From Dictyoglomus thermophilum H-6-12 (GTDB taxonomy: Bacteria; Dictyoglomota; Dictyoglomia; Dictyoglomales; Dictyoglomaceae): a stretch of 64,000 nt of DNA. The position numbers and the translations under genes were made by a program. Below are positions 8,250-18,650 of this stretch, in pieces. The DNA lies in contig NC_011297.1 in the NCBI RefSeq assembly GCF_000020965.1, positions 1,832,525 through 1,896,524 of the forward strand, written 5' to 3'. The notes beneath the pieces were generated by a model that was not told the DNA's origin, ran no database searches, and saw only the letters and a list, made by a program, of their open reading frames with translations. Numbering within the stretch: position 1 is the stretch's first letter; the number at the start of each line of letters is the position of its first letter.

Positions 8250-10112
8250 TTATCTTCTTCCTGTTGGCTGTATGAATGGTAGGATAAACTTAAACTGACC
8301 CCACCACCAAACTGGTGCCATATAGGAATTATCAGAAGTTGGGAAGTTGGTCCAATAGTAATGATCTTGAGAATTGAATTTAAGGTTAATTATGAATACA
8401 GGAGCAGGCATCTCTTCTACATAAAGCTTCAATATGTCCATAACTATAGCCTTTGCTTTAGGAGATTCAGGTTGCAGATTGACAAGCTGGTCAAGTAGTG
8501 CATCAAGTTTTGGATTCTTCCATCTAATTTGGTTTCCTGCTGTAGCAACCTGTCCTGTAGGCTTTAAGAACCTGGAATGATAGCCTTGTACAAAATTGTA
8601 GAAATCAGTAGCAGGTACTCCCCAGTAAGATCCAACTTCAAAATCACCAAGATTCCACTTATTCCAGAATGGACCAGCTTCTACTGTTTCTACATTCACA
8701 TCTATTCCAAATTTCCTCCATTGATCTGCTACAGCAAAGGCAAGTCTTGTAGCATGAATTTCAAAGTTGGCTGGTGCAGTTATGGTAATCTTCCAAGGTG
8801 TTCCATCAGGTAGATACCATTTACCTCCAACTTTCTTAAATCCATTCTTGGTAAGGAGTTTTTCAGCCTCGTCAGGAGCATATTTCCACCAACCAATTCC
8901 AAATATCTCTCTTGGATTTCCAGAGAAAGTATATCCTCTCTTTTTAGCATACTCTACAATTCTATCGGGAACTGTGGGATCCCATGGCTTAAACCCATCT
9001 TCAAGAGCGAAGTTTTTCAACCAATCTTCCATAGGTAAATAGTATTCTTTCAATAAAGATTCTGTGGCACAAATCCACAATGGATTTACTCTTGCAATAC
9101 CATCAAACCCAGAAGTTACTACATCTACGATATCTATAGCAAGAGTTAGAGCCCACCTTACGTCTTTATTGTTATATGGTGCTTTTTCTAAGTTCATAGC
9201 CATAATTCTTGCTCTAACATCATCCATCCATGCCCATGGAAAATCTTTATACCAAACCCTTGAATAGGGGTTACTCTTCCTCAAAATCTCCCAAGCCTCA
9301 GGAGTTAAATCAAAGATCAAGTCTAATTGATGTTGAGCTTGAGACATTACCTTCTTTTCATCTGGACCATAATAGATGAACAATACATATCTTGGTTTTG
9401 GCATTCCATAAAGTTGACCTACACTTGTTCTCTTCCAATCCGATCTTCTTTCAAATAGCCACCAATAACCCTGGGGATCATATTGTTTTAATACATAGGG
9501 GCCAAGAGAGACTGGAGGATTAAACTCAAACTTCAGTGGATCCTGTACCTTTTCAAATACATGCTTAGGCATAATATAACACGTAGAATAAACAATAGAA
9601 GTAAATAGATAATGAAAAGCAGGAACAGACTCTTTTAACTCAAAAACTACTGTATAGTTGTCCTTCTTATAAACTTTAGAAACATATCTGTTAAAAACAT
9701 CACTATAGGACATACCACGATGCTTCATCAAATATGTCACCGTGAATACTACATCATCAGCGGTAAAGGGTTTTCCATCACTCCAGTATATCCCACTTCT
9801 TAGTTTTACCGTCATCTTTCTAAAGTTATTTTCATAAACTGGTGCAGATAAAGCAAGAGCATTTATTGTCTTACCAGTTTGTGGATCTAAGTACCACAAT
9901 CCATCAAGAAGCATCTGCTGAGTTCCATTACCAACTGAAACCCCAGGTTTCCAAAAATTAAAATCTTTAGGATTTGCAAGTCTTCCATGTAAGGCATCTA
10001 CAATTAGGGTTTCATGTCTTGGTAATTTGGGAAGAACCTGAGAAAATGTTATAGAAGAGCCTAACAAGGAAAGTAAAATAATGAATAACAATAGGATTGA
10101 AAACTTTTTCAC
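8250..10112 (-). CDS. Extracellular solute-binding protein family 5 (Opp/Dpp type)
   Basis: 620 residues. It starts with GTG preceded by GGGGGAGG. A signal peptide covers about residues 1-25 (hydrophobic core then SSITFSQ). The mature protein shows family-5 features: LRSGIYWSDGKPFTADDVVFTV near residue 110, and a two-lobed body rich in Trp and Tyr. Many aromatic residues fit sugar binding. The family covers peptides, nickel and oligosaccharides; the adjacent GH4 and LacI genes favour an oligosaccharide ligand. It is the first gene of the operon, driven by the promoter at 10232-10261. Confidence 0.93.
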   Translation of the reverse strand: MKKFSILLLFIILLSLLGSSITFSQVLPKLPRHETLIVDALHGRLANPKDFNFWKPGVSVGNGTQQMLLDGLWYLDPQTGKTINALALSAPVYENNFRKMTVKLRSGIYWSDGKPFTADDVVFTVTYLMKHRGMSYSDVFNRYVSKVYKKDNYTVVFELKESVPAFHYLFTSIVYSTCYIMPKHVFEKVQDPLKFEFNPPVSLGPYVLKQYDPQGYWWLFERRSDWKRTSVGQLYGMPKPRYVLFIYYGPDEKKVMSQAQHQLDLIFDLTPEAWEILRKSNPYSRVWYKDFPWAWMDDVRARIMAMNLEKAPYNNKDVRWALTLAIDIVDVVTSGFDGIARVNPLWICATESLLKEYYLPMEDWLKNFALEDGFKPWDPTVPDRIVEYAKKRGYTFSGNPREIFGIGWWKYAPDEAEKLLTKNGFKKVGGKWYLPDGTPWKITITAPANFEIHATRLAFAVADQWRKFGIDVNVETVEAGPFWNKWNLGDFEVGSYWGVPATDFYNFVQGYHSRFLKPTGQVATAGNQIRWKNPKLDALLDQLVNLQPESPKAKAIVMDILKLYVEEMPAPVFIINLKFNSQDHYYWTNFPTSDNSYMAPVWWWGQFKFILPFIQPTGRR

Positions 10113-10211
10113 TTTATTCGCCTCCCCCTATAGAAAATTTAAATAAAAGAAAGCCCTAAAGACAACAAAATTAAATAAAATCAAGAACTTCCCTTTTTTC
10201 ACCTCCCCTTG

Positions 10212-10226
10212 TGTAAGCGCTTTACA
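10212..10226. promoter_or_regulatory. LacI-family operator
   Basis: TGTAAGCGCTTTACA is a near-perfect palindrome around GCGC and matches the usual LacI/GalR-family operator with one extra T. It lies directly downstream of the -10 box of the import operon, about where transcription starts, so a bound repressor would block initiation. The LacI gene next door is the obvious candidate regulator. Confidence 0.82.
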
Positions 10227-10231
10227 TGGGA

Positions 10232-11253
<1,022 letters not shown>

Positions 11254-11309
11254 TTACCACCTCTAATTTATTCCTTTTAAAAATATATTTTATCAAACCT
11301 AAAACTTTC

Positions 11310-11323
11310 TGTAAACGTTTTCT
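11310..11323. promoter_or_regulatory. Possible LacI-family operator upstream of the repressor gene
   Basis: TGTAAACGTTTTCT resembles the family consensus TGTAAACGTTTACA with the right arm degraded. It lies 60 bp upstream of the repressor start in the divergent intergenic region, so it could mediate autoregulation or affect the plus-strand gene. Confidence 0.45.
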
Positions 11324-11342
11324 TAAATAAAAAGTGCTCTAT

Positions 11343-11372
11343 TTGACAAAACGCTCCATAGAAATTTAGAAT
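11343..11372 (+). promoter_or_regulatory. Promoter of the LpxB-like/GH106-like pair
   Basis: TTGACA (11343-11348) and TAGAAT (11367-11372) are 18 bp apart, 31 bp before the ATG at 11404. The gene also has an AGAGGA ribosome site. Confidence 0.65.
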
Positions 11373-11403
11373 TTTATAAGATTTTAGCTTAAACAGAGGA
11401 AAA

Positions 11404-12624
11404 ATGAAAAGAATATTGTTCATAAGCAACGGATATGGAGAAGATTATGTAGCAGTCAATATTGCCAAAGAAATTCTAAACATCGATCCCTCAATAAACA
11501 TAGAAGGACTTCCTATAGTTGGAGAGGGCAGGCTATATATAAATAATCACATCCCCATAATAGGCCCTCATAAATCAACCCCATCAGGTGGATTTCTAAG
11601 CAGTATAGAAAGCTTATTCAGGGATATAAAAGAAGGACTATTAAGTCTTCATTACCAACAAATAAAGAGTATGAAGAAATGGGCAAAGAAAGAAGGATTT
11701 ATTATAGCAGTTGGAGATGTGATTCCCTTAGCTTTGGCAGTTTTATCTAAAAAATCCTTCTTTTTTGTAAGCATTCAAAAATCTGTTTATTATGTTCTCA
11801 AGGAAAACTATGAGTATAGAAATATAAATCCACAAGAATTAACAAAAATAGCCCCAAAAGCCTATCTTTTAGAGTATTATCTTATGAAAAATAAGAGACT
11901 TCTAAAGATATTTCCCAGAGATGAATTATCTTATAATATCTTAAGATTGTCTGGAATAAATGCTGAATACTTAGGTAATCCTATGATGGATGGTTTAGAT
12001 CCTACAAACAAATTAGATCTTAGCCCATTTAGAGATTACTTCAAAGTGCTTATTCTTCCAGGATCAAGAACTCCAGAGGCCTATGCCAATTTAAAGATTC
12101 TAACTGAAAGTATTTTATCCCTTATTCATTCTGATATTAAAGAAAACTTTCTATTTCTCATAGCTTTAGCTCCCAACTTAAACCTGCCAAAAGTTAGAAA
12201 AATTCTCGAAGAGAAAAATTTCCTCTACGTAAACTCCAGCGAAGATTATTCAATGTACAGCTATAAAGATCATTATCTTATTCTTACCAATCTATTCAAC
12301 GAATGCCTACATCAAGCCCAAATTGGAATATGTATGGCAGGAACAGCAACAGAGCAGTTTGTAGGTTTAGGAAAGCCTGCAATAGCAATTCCCGGGAAAG
12401 GGCCTCAGTACACAAAAAAGTTTGCTTATGCTCAAAAAAGACTACTCGGTCCTTCTCTTTTTATAGCGGAAAATCCTGAAAACGTTCCTGAGATCTTTAA
12501 AAAAATATACAAAAATGAGAAAATTCTAAAAGAAGTATATGAAAATGGGAGAAAGAGAATGGGGGAAAAGGGTGCCTCCAGAAGAATAGCAGAAAAGATT
12601 TTAAATATTATAAGAGGGGGATAA
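11404..12624 (+). CDS. LpxB-related GT-B protein (lipid-A-disaccharide-synthase-related family)
   Basis: 406 residues. The N-terminus ILFISNGYGEDYVAVNIA and the C-terminal segment MAGTATEQFVGLGKPAIAIPGKGPQ place it in the LpxB-like family found in cyanobacteria and other bacteria (TIGR03492 type, recognised from memory). The fold should be GT-B, with the LPGSRTPEAYANL motif starting the second Rossmann domain. No other lipid A gene is seen here, so lipid A synthesis should not be assumed; a role in making another glycolipid is possible. It is followed after 3 bases by the GH106-like gene and probably shares its promoter. Confidence 0.78.
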   Translation: MKRILFISNGYGEDYVAVNIAKEILNIDPSINIEGLPIVGEGRLYINNHIPIIGPHKSTPSGGFLSSIESLFRDIKEGLLSLHYQQIKSMKKWAKKEGFIIAVGDVIPLALAVLSKKSFFFVSIQKSVYYVLKENYEYRNINPQELTKIAPKAYLLEYYLMKNKRLLKIFPRDELSYNILRLSGINAEYLGNPMMDGLDPTNKLDLSPFRDYFKVLILPGSRTPEAYANLKILTESILSLIHSDIKENFLFLIALAPNLNLPKVRKILEEKNFLYVNSSEDYSMYSYKDHYLILTNLFNECLHQAQIGICMAGTATEQFVGLGKPAIAIPGKGPQYTKKFAYAQKRLLGPSLFIAENPENVPEIFKKIYKNEKILKEVYENGRKRMGEKGASRRIAEKILNIIRGG

Positions 12625-12627
12625 AAA

Positions 12628-15600
12628 ATGGAAGATGTAAAAAGATATTTTAAAAATCCTGGAAAAGAATACCGAGCAATACCCTTCTGGTCTTGGAATG
12701 ATAAATTAATCTCTCAAGACCTCATTGCACAAGCAAAAGAGTTTAAAGAAAAAGGAATTGGCGGATTTTTTATGCATTCACGGGTGGGATTAGAAACAGA
12801 ATATATGGGAGAGGAATGGCTAAAATGCATAGAAGATGTAGTAAAAGCTTCAAAAGAAATAGACATCGATCCTTGGTTATATGATGAAGATAGATGGCCA
12901 TCAGGTTTTGCAGGAGGGAAAGTAGCAGAAAAAGTAGGAGATGAGGGAAGGGCAAAAGTTTTAGCCATGAAGATTCTTAAAGATATCAACGAATTAAAAG
13001 GAGATGAAATAGCAATATACAAAGCTAAAATCATTGGAGAAAGAATATTTTCTTTAGAAAAAATAGAAAATAAAGATATTAACTTATCTCCTGATGAATC
13101 CTTAATTGCTTTATATAGGTTTATTGCTCCTAAAACTGATTGGTACAATGGAGATTCTCCACCTGATAATCTGAATCCAAAAAGTGTAAATGCTTTCATA
13201 AAAACTACCCACGAGGTATATTATGAGAGACTTAAAGATGAGTTTGGAAAGACAATAAAAGGTATATTCACTGACGAACCTAATATCTACCCTTATCTTT
13301 GGGGCGGAGGTTTTGATACTGAATACGTTTTACCTTACACTGATATATTTCCAGAATTTTTTAAAGAAAAACGAGGATATGACTTTTGGGAAATAGCCCC
13401 TTATGTATTTCTCAATGGAGAAAAATCGATAAAAGCAAGGTACGATTTTTGGCGAACAATATCGGAACTTTTTGTAGAAAGTTACACAAAACAAATCTCT
13501 GATTGGTGTAAAGAGCATAATATACTTTTTACAGGGCATTTTTTAGAAGAAAACATATTTCCCCATATTATACTATGCTCAGGATCTATAATGCCCCACT
13601 ATGAATACTTAGATATTCCAGGAATTGATATATTAACTGAGGTAAGATATGAATTTTTAACGGTAAAACAAGCATCAAGCGTAGCAAACCAATTAGGTAA
13701 AGAAAAGGTAATATCAGAGACCTATGGATGTACTGGATGGGAATTTACTTTTGAAGGACAAAAACATGTAGGAGATTGGCAATATGCCCTTGGAGTAAAT
13801 ATAAGATGCCAACATTTATTCTTGTATTCTCTAAGAGGCTGTAGAAAAAGAGACTATCCCCCTTCTTTTAATCACAACCCATCCTGGGAATATCAAAATA
13901 TAGTAGAGGACTATTTTGCAAGACTATCCTATATTCTCACTTTAGGAAATCCCATAAGAGATATCCTTCTTATTCACCCTATCGAAAGTAGTTGGTGTGA
14001 ATTTAACGGAAAAGATAAAAGTATTCCCAAAGAAAGAGGAGAAGAATTTCAAAACATTATCTCTGCCCTTTTAGGAATACACTATGATTTTGATTTAGGA
14101 GACGAGTCCATTATAGAAAAATATGGCAGAGTGGACAAAGAGAAAAAAGAATTTATAGTTGGAAAAGCAAAATACAAAGTAGTAATCTTACCCCAGATGT
14201 TAACTTTAAGGAAATCTACTATTTCCCTTCTCTTAGAATTCTTAGACAATGATGGAAAAGTAATCCTATTAGAACCTCTACCAGAATATATAGAGGGAGA
14301 GGAAAATAAAGATCTTTTGGATAAACTAATAAGTCACCCCAACATCATAATTCTAAAGGGAAGAAAAACTCTTACAGAAAATATCGAAAATATTCTACCA
14401 AGAAGAATTTCCATAAGAGATGTGGTAGGTCAAGAAGTGGAACAATTTTTATACATGGAAAGAATCTTTAACGGTAAAAAAATATTTTTTATCGTAAATA
14501 ATGATAGGGAAAAAGGTTATGATGTAGACATTTACCTCCACGGAGAAGGAAGAATTGAGGAGTGGGATCCTTTTACAGGAGAGATTAGAGATGTATTCTC
14601 AATGTTCACTGAAGGCTATCAACACATAAGAGTAAAATTTGCTCCCGCTGAATCCAAACTTTATGTAATGTACCCGGGAGAAACAATAAGAATAAAAAAG
14701 CCTAAAGAAGTGAAAAAAACCATATATTTGGAACCAACTTTTGAGGTAGAAAGGTTAGATCCAAACATACTTACCCTTGATACCTGCCAATATAAAATAG
14801 GAGGGGAATGGTCAGAAGAAATACCTATATGGATCGCTCAGAGAAGAATAAGAGAGAACTTAGGCATGATAAATATTGACTACAATAATGGGGTCCAGAG
14901 ATGGAAATGGATAAATAATACTCATCCCAATGATAATACAAGGGTAGAGTTAAAACTAAAATTCCAAGTAAAGAAAGTTCCAGATAAAGAGATCTATCTC
15001 TTAACAGAAAATTTCAAAGATATAGAAAAAATCTTTGTGAATGGAGAAGAGATAGAAAAAATAGAAAAGGGATGGTACTTAGATAAGAATTTCAAAAAAA
15101 TACCACTAGAAAATATACAAGAAGGAGAAAACATTATACACATTATTCTTGAATATAAAAATAGCACTGAACTTGAAGACTTTTATCTATTAGGTGATTT
15201 TGCTGTAAGCCTTAAGAGAGAGATATTAGAGGAGAATAAAACTATATCCTTAGGAGATTGGGTACATCAAGGTTATCCTCATTATGCTGGAAGAATGCTT
15301 TATAGGCAAAACCTAAATATAACAAAAAGTGAAAATGATATAGTACTACTTTCTATAGATAATTTTTCAGCCACCTTAATAAAAGCAGTAATAAATGGAA
15401 AAGAATGTGGTTTTATACCTTGGAGATCTCATAAACTGGATATCACTAACTTTATAAATAATGGTGAAAATAAAATAGAATTAATTTTATATGGTAGCCT
15501 AAGAAATATGCTTGGTTCCTTACATCATAGAGCCCAAAAGATATCCTTCGTAAGTGCCCAAGCTTTTAGAGTAGAAGGAGACGATTATACCTCTGATTAT

Positions 15601-15654
15601 GTATTCTATCCCTATGGATTATTCTCTCCAGTAAAATTGGAGGTGATATCTTAA
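12628..15654 (+). CDS. GH106-like glycoside hydrolase (alpha-L-rhamnosidase-like)
   Basis: 1008 residues. The N-terminus (PFWSWNDKL, GGFFMHSRVGLETEYMGEEW, LYDEDRWPSGFAGG) is characteristic of GH106 alpha-L-rhamnosidases and their relatives. A catalytic TIM-barrel region is followed from about residue 700 by beta-sandwich domains of the sugar-binding type. It has no signal peptide, so the substrate would be imported oligosaccharide. Rhamnose occurs in rhamnogalacturonan pectin, consistent with the uronate genes elsewhere in the window, but other GH106-like specificities are possible. Its end overlaps the convergent gene by 4 bases. Confidence 0.78.
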   Translation: MEDVKRYFKNPGKEYRAIPFWSWNDKLISQDLIAQAKEFKEKGIGGFFMHSRVGLETEYMGEEWLKCIEDVVKASKEIDIDPWLYDEDRWPSGFAGGKVAEKVGDEGRAKVLAMKILKDINELKGDEIAIYKAKIIGERIFSLEKIENKDINLSPDESLIALYRFIAPKTDWYNGDSPPDNLNPKSVNAFIKTTHEVYYERLKDEFGKTIKGIFTDEPNIYPYLWGGGFDTEYVLPYTDIFPEFFKEKRGYDFWEIAPYVFLNGEKSIKARYDFWRTISELFVESYTKQISDWCKEHNILFTGHFLEENIFPHIILCSGSIMPHYEYLDIPGIDILTEVRYEFLTVKQASSVANQLGKEKVISETYGCTGWEFTFEGQKHVGDWQYALGVNIRCQHLFLYSLRGCRKRDYPPSFNHNPSWEYQNIVEDYFARLSYILTLGNPIRDILLIHPIESSWCEFNGKDKSIPKERGEEFQNIISALLGIHYDFDLGDESIIEKYGRVDKEKKEFIVGKAKYKVVILPQMLTLRKSTISLLLEFLDNDGKVILLEPLPEYIEGEENKDLLDKLISHPNIIILKGRKTLTENIENILPRRISIRDVVGQEVEQFLYMERIFNGKKIFFIVNNDREKGYDVDIYLHGEGRIEEWDPFTGEIRDVFSMFTEGYQHIRVKFAPAESKLYVMYPGETIRIKKPKEVKKTIYLEPTFEVERLDPNILTLDTCQYKIGGEWSEEIPIWIAQRRIRENLGMINIDYNNGVQRWKWINNTHPNDNTRVELKLKFQVKKVPDKEIYLLTENFKDIEKIFVNGEEIEKIEKGWYLDKNFKKIPLENIQEGENIIHIILEYKNSTELEDFYLLGDFAVSLKREILEENKTISLGDWVHQGYPHYAGRMLYRQNLNITKSENDIVLLSIDNFSATLIKAVINGKECGFIPWRSHKLDITNFINNGENKIELILYGSLRNMLGSLHHRAQKISFVSAQAFRVEGDDYTSDYVFYPYGLFSPVKLEVIS

Positions 15655-16400
15655 AACTCCTTTCTCTCATCCCAACTTTTATAATAGCCACAAAGCCAAT
15701 TAAGGGTCAAATATCTCTCTATGATTATATTGGATATATATACGTAATCCTCTCCTTCTAGAAGAGAAAATGGTTTACCCTTAACAGAAAAATCATTTTC
15801 TAAAATCTCTTTTATTGCTCCTAAATCAAGAGCCTTTTTAGCTAAAATTTTTATGGCTTCCTCATAAGACTTCCCATCTTCCAGCTTATAATTCTCCTTC
15901 ATCATTCTCCCCAATTTCCATCTAAAATACCAAAGTTCTGCAATCTCCCTCTCCCTCATAAGTTCTTTATAATTTCTTAGTTTTGCCATTTTTTCAAATT
16001 CCTTTATGCTTTTTAAAACTGGAATTAAACCTATAACATCAACCAATTTAAATCCTTCTTCATAAGGAGGAAGCTTATCAATAAAAGAAAGAGCCCATAG
16101 AAGTATTCCTAAATCCTCCAAATAACTTAATGAAAGAAAAACTTCTATTTCTTCCCATTTACCAAGTTCTTTTCCAAAAAGTAATTTTTCTCTTTCACTT
16201 AAGATACTCTTAATTCCTTCATCTTCAATCCACTCATTAACCTCATCAAAAAAGTTTTTTTCAATTTTTAAAATCTCTTCATCTTTTGAAGAAGAATAAA
16301 TAGCCTCTGCTTGTGCTCTTAGAAAAAGCACAGCTATAGAAATAGCTCTATTCAATACTGTTTTTTCGTCGGGCGGATTTAATAGAATGTCTTCTTCCAT
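15651..16400 (-). CDS. DUF4272-like protein of unknown function
   Basis: 249 residues, mostly helical and acidic, with no membrane segment or signal. The layout (N-terminal VLNRAISIAVLFLRAQAEA, central LGILLWALSFIDKLPPYEEG, then ELWYFRWKLGRM) resembles the DUF4272 family, for which no function is established. It follows a 35-residue membrane protein gene by 8 bp on the same strand, which may be co-transcribed. It converges on the GH106-like gene with a 4-base overlap and no visible terminator. Confidence 0.6.
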   Translation of the reverse strand: MEEDILLNPPDEKTVLNRAISIAVLFLRAQAEAIYSSSKDEEILKIEKNFFDEVNEWIEDEGIKSILSEREKLLFGKELGKWEEIEVFLSLSYLEDLGILLWALSFIDKLPPYEEGFKLVDVIGLIPVLKSIKEFEKMAKLRNYKELMREREIAELWYFRWKLGRMMKENYKLEDGKSYEEAIKILAKKALDLGAIKEILENDFSVKGKPFSLLEGEDYVYISNIIIERYLTLNWLCGYYKSWDERKEF

Positions 16401-16408
16401 TTATATAC

Positions 16409-16516
16409 CTAATAACGATAATTTATAAAGAAAATTAACGCATACAAAAACAACCCAAAACTCATAAAAAGACTCAAAATTCCAAGTACTTCCACAATTT
16501 TATCTATTCTCTTCAT
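16409..16516 (-). CDS. Small single-pass membrane protein, 35 residues
   Basis: The reading frame runs from ATG at 16516 to TAG. It is preceded by an AAAGGAG ribosome site at 9-nt spacing. The product starts MKRIDKIVEVLGILSLFMS and has one hydrophobic helix (about 10-31) ending in NYRY, with a positively charged N-terminus. It lies 8 bp upstream of the DUF4272-like gene on the same strand. I do not recognise it. The ribosome site, charge pattern and helix argue for a real gene. Confidence 0.55.
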   Translation of the reverse strand: MKRIDKIVEVLGILSLFMSFGLFLYALIFFINYRY

Positions 16517-16600
16517 ATTTTCATACTCCTTTAAGAATTTGTTAAAGTATATTATAATATTCTTTGTATAAAATTAAAAGGGAGGAAGGCTTTTTCATTA

Positions 16601-17710
16601 ATGACTAATATACTAGAGCTTCCTAAGAGAATAATATATGGTAGGGGGAGTATATCACACATAGGAAGTGAACTAAAAAAAATTGGAAATAAATTTTTAT
16701 TCCTCACTGGTGAGTCATCCCTCAAAAGAAGTGGACATTTAGACAAAATCATGGATGAGATTAAAAAGAATGACCTTGATGTGATAGTAATAACTGGCAT
16801 ACCCTCCGAACCAAATTTAGATGTAGTTTTTCAAATCTGTAATAGAATAACAGGTAATAATTTTGATGGAATTGTGGGAATCGGGGGAGGAAGTGTAATG
16901 GATATGGCAAAGATCATTGCCTTTCGAATAAAGACTAAGTTAAGTCCAGTTGATGCAAGGGGGAAAGAAGTAGAAGACGCCCTTCCCATAATTGCCATAC
17001 CCACCACTGCAGGTACCGGAAGTGAAGCTACAAGATTCGCAGTAATAACTGATGAAAGTACAAAGGATAAATTCATAATTATGGGAAAGGCCTTGATACC
17101 AACTTTAACCATTATTGACCCAGAGTTAACCTTTACCATGTCTCCTCTTGTAGCAGCCTCAACAGGAATAGATGCTTTTTCTCATGCCATAGAATCATAT
17201 TTATCCCGAAATTCTACACCTATGATAGAGTGCTTCTCTAAATCTGCCATAATAGACATATATAACTTTTTACCAGAAGCAGTATTAAAGCAGTCAGAAA
17301 GTGCTAAAGAAAAGATGGCTTATGCAGCTTTTTGGGCTGGTGTAGCTATAAACAATACCAAAACCACCTTAGTTCATGCTATGTCCAGACCCTTAGGAGG
17401 GATTTATAAGATTCCCCATGGAATAGCAAACGGAATTTTACTTCCAGCCTATCTAAGGTTTAATGCTCCCTTTATTTCGGATGAAAAATATAAATTCTTA
17501 AAAACTTTCTTTGAAGGAGATCCTGCAGAAAAAGTAGAAGAACTGATAAAAAAATTAAATCTTCCAACTAAAATATCTCAAGTAGTTAGAGAAGAATTAG
17601 ACGTCGATCTCTTAGTAAAGAGGACTATGGAAGCCAAATTTAATGTGGAAAATAACATAAGACCAGTGAAAGAAGAAGATATATATAATTTATTTTATGA
17701 AGTGATGTAG
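16601..17710 (+). CDS. Iron-containing alcohol dehydrogenase
   Basis: 369 residues. The NAD(P)-binding motif GIGGGSVMDMAK is near residue 95 and TTAGTGSEATRF near 137. The metal site is formed by the Asp/His of GIDAFSHAIES, the His of LVHAMSRPLGG and the His of PHGIANG. It belongs to the Fe-ADH (type III) family, which reduces aldehydes or oxidises alcohols in fermentation; the exact substrate is open. GGGAGG lies 15 nt upstream of the ATG. It is the first gene of a compact plus-strand trio with the fusion protein (3-bp gap) and hpt. Confidence 0.92.
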   Translation: MTNILELPKRIIYGRGSISHIGSELKKIGNKFLFLTGESSLKRSGHLDKIMDEIKKNDLDVIVITGIPSEPNLDVVFQICNRITGNNFDGIVGIGGGSVMDMAKIIAFRIKTKLSPVDARGKEVEDALPIIAIPTTAGTGSEATRFAVITDESTKDKFIIMGKALIPTLTIIDPELTFTMSPLVAASTGIDAFSHAIESYLSRNSTPMIECFSKSAIIDIYNFLPEAVLKQSESAKEKMAYAAFWAGVAINNTKTTLVHAMSRPLGGIYKIPHGIANGILLPAYLRFNAPFISDEKYKFLKTFFEGDPAEKVEELIKKLNLPTKISQVVREELDVDLLVKRTMEAKFNVENNIRPVKEEDIYNLFYEVM

Positions 17711-17713
17711 AAG

Positions 17714-18646
17714 ATGAATAAAATAAAACTTGTCACTGTATCGAGAGATTTTGGCACCGATGCTGATGAAATTGTAGAAAGAGTTGCTAAAAAAGTAAAT
17801 GGAGAAATCATTAATAAACAAAAGATTTTAAATCACCTTAAAGAAAAAAACATAAATGTAGAAGAATTAATAAAAAAAGAAAAAGAGTTAATATTTCAGA
17901 GAAAAGACAAGGAATTTATAGAAAATTATAAAGAGTATATAAAAAAAGGAATAACAGAAATAATTAAAGAAAAAGATTCAATCTTATTTTTATTGGGAAG
18001 AGGAGGACAATTTCTATTTAAAGATGAGGATTATGCTTTTCATTTAAACATCTTTGCACCTTTAGAATTTAGAATAAAATATTTAGCTCAGAAATATCTT
18101 CTCCCTGAAGAGAAAGCCTTTGAGATAATAAAAGAGAAAGACTTTGAAAGAGAAATCTTTTATAATGTAATATTTGGTAATAACTGGAAAAATCCCTATT
18201 TATACAATTTAGCCATCGATCGTTCAGCTTTTACTCCTCCCGAAATAGAAGACATGATTTTAAGAATCGTTGAGAAAAAAGAAATTCCTAAAATCTTACT
18301 TGAACAAATTCCACTTCCTACAAAACCTAATTTTGCCAACAAAAGTGAGGAAGAATTTGCAAAAATATTATCTTTTTATCAAATAAAATGGGAATACGAG
18401 CCAAGGACCTTCCCTTTAGAATGGGACAGTGAAGGGAATATCATTGAGTCTTTTACTCCGGACTTTTATCTTCCAGATTTTGATCTCTACATTGAGTTAA
18501 CACTCCAAAAACCAAGGGTTATGAGTGAAAAACTAAAAAAAATTAAGAAATTAAAAGAATTATATCCTAATGTTAAAATAAAGCTATTCTATGGAAAAGA
18601 ATACGAAAAACTCCTTGCCAAGTTTGGAATAAAAGAAATAAGATAA
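17714..18646 (+). CDS. Fusion of cytidylate-kinase-like domain and a PD-(D/E)XK-like nuclease domain
   Basis: 310 residues. The N-terminal part (1 to about 205) begins LVTVSRDFGTDADEI and contains FLLGRGGQFLF, resembling the cytidylate kinase-like family (ISREYGSGG type). Its P-loop is degenerate, without GKS/T. The C-terminal part (about 215-310) has KWEYEPRTFPL, FTPDFYLPDFDLYIELT and VKIKLFYG. That is the layout of small restriction-like nuclease domains, except that the usual ExK is ELT, so activity is uncertain. It sits between Fe-ADH and hpt genes with 3-4 bp gaps. The function is unknown; nucleotide or nucleic acid metabolism is an inference. Confidence 0.6.
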   Translation: MNKIKLVTVSRDFGTDADEIVERVAKKVNGEIINKQKILNHLKEKNINVEELIKKEKELIFQRKDKEFIENYKEYIKKGITEIIKEKDSILFLLGRGGQFLFKDEDYAFHLNIFAPLEFRIKYLAQKYLLPEEKAFEIIKEKDFEREIFYNVIFGNNWKNPYLYNLAIDRSAFTPPEIEDMILRIVEKKEIPKILLEQIPLPTKPNFANKSEEEFAKILSFYQIKWEYEPRTFPLEWDSEGNIIESFTPDFYLPDFDLYIELTLQKPRVMSEKLKKIKKLKELYPNVKIKLFYGKEYEKLLAKFGIKEIR

Positions 18647-18650
18647 AAGC

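Noticed and set aside
12714-13199. Long minus-strand open frame (161 codons) inside the GH106-like gene
   Set aside because: It is fully contained in a well-supported gene on the other strand, has no ribosome site, and its product looks like an antisense translation (Ser/Phe/Leu-rich).
16552-16800. Minus-strand frame overlapping the Fe-ADH start
   Set aside because: It lies antisense to the conserved N-terminus of the dehydrogenase and lacks a ribosome site.
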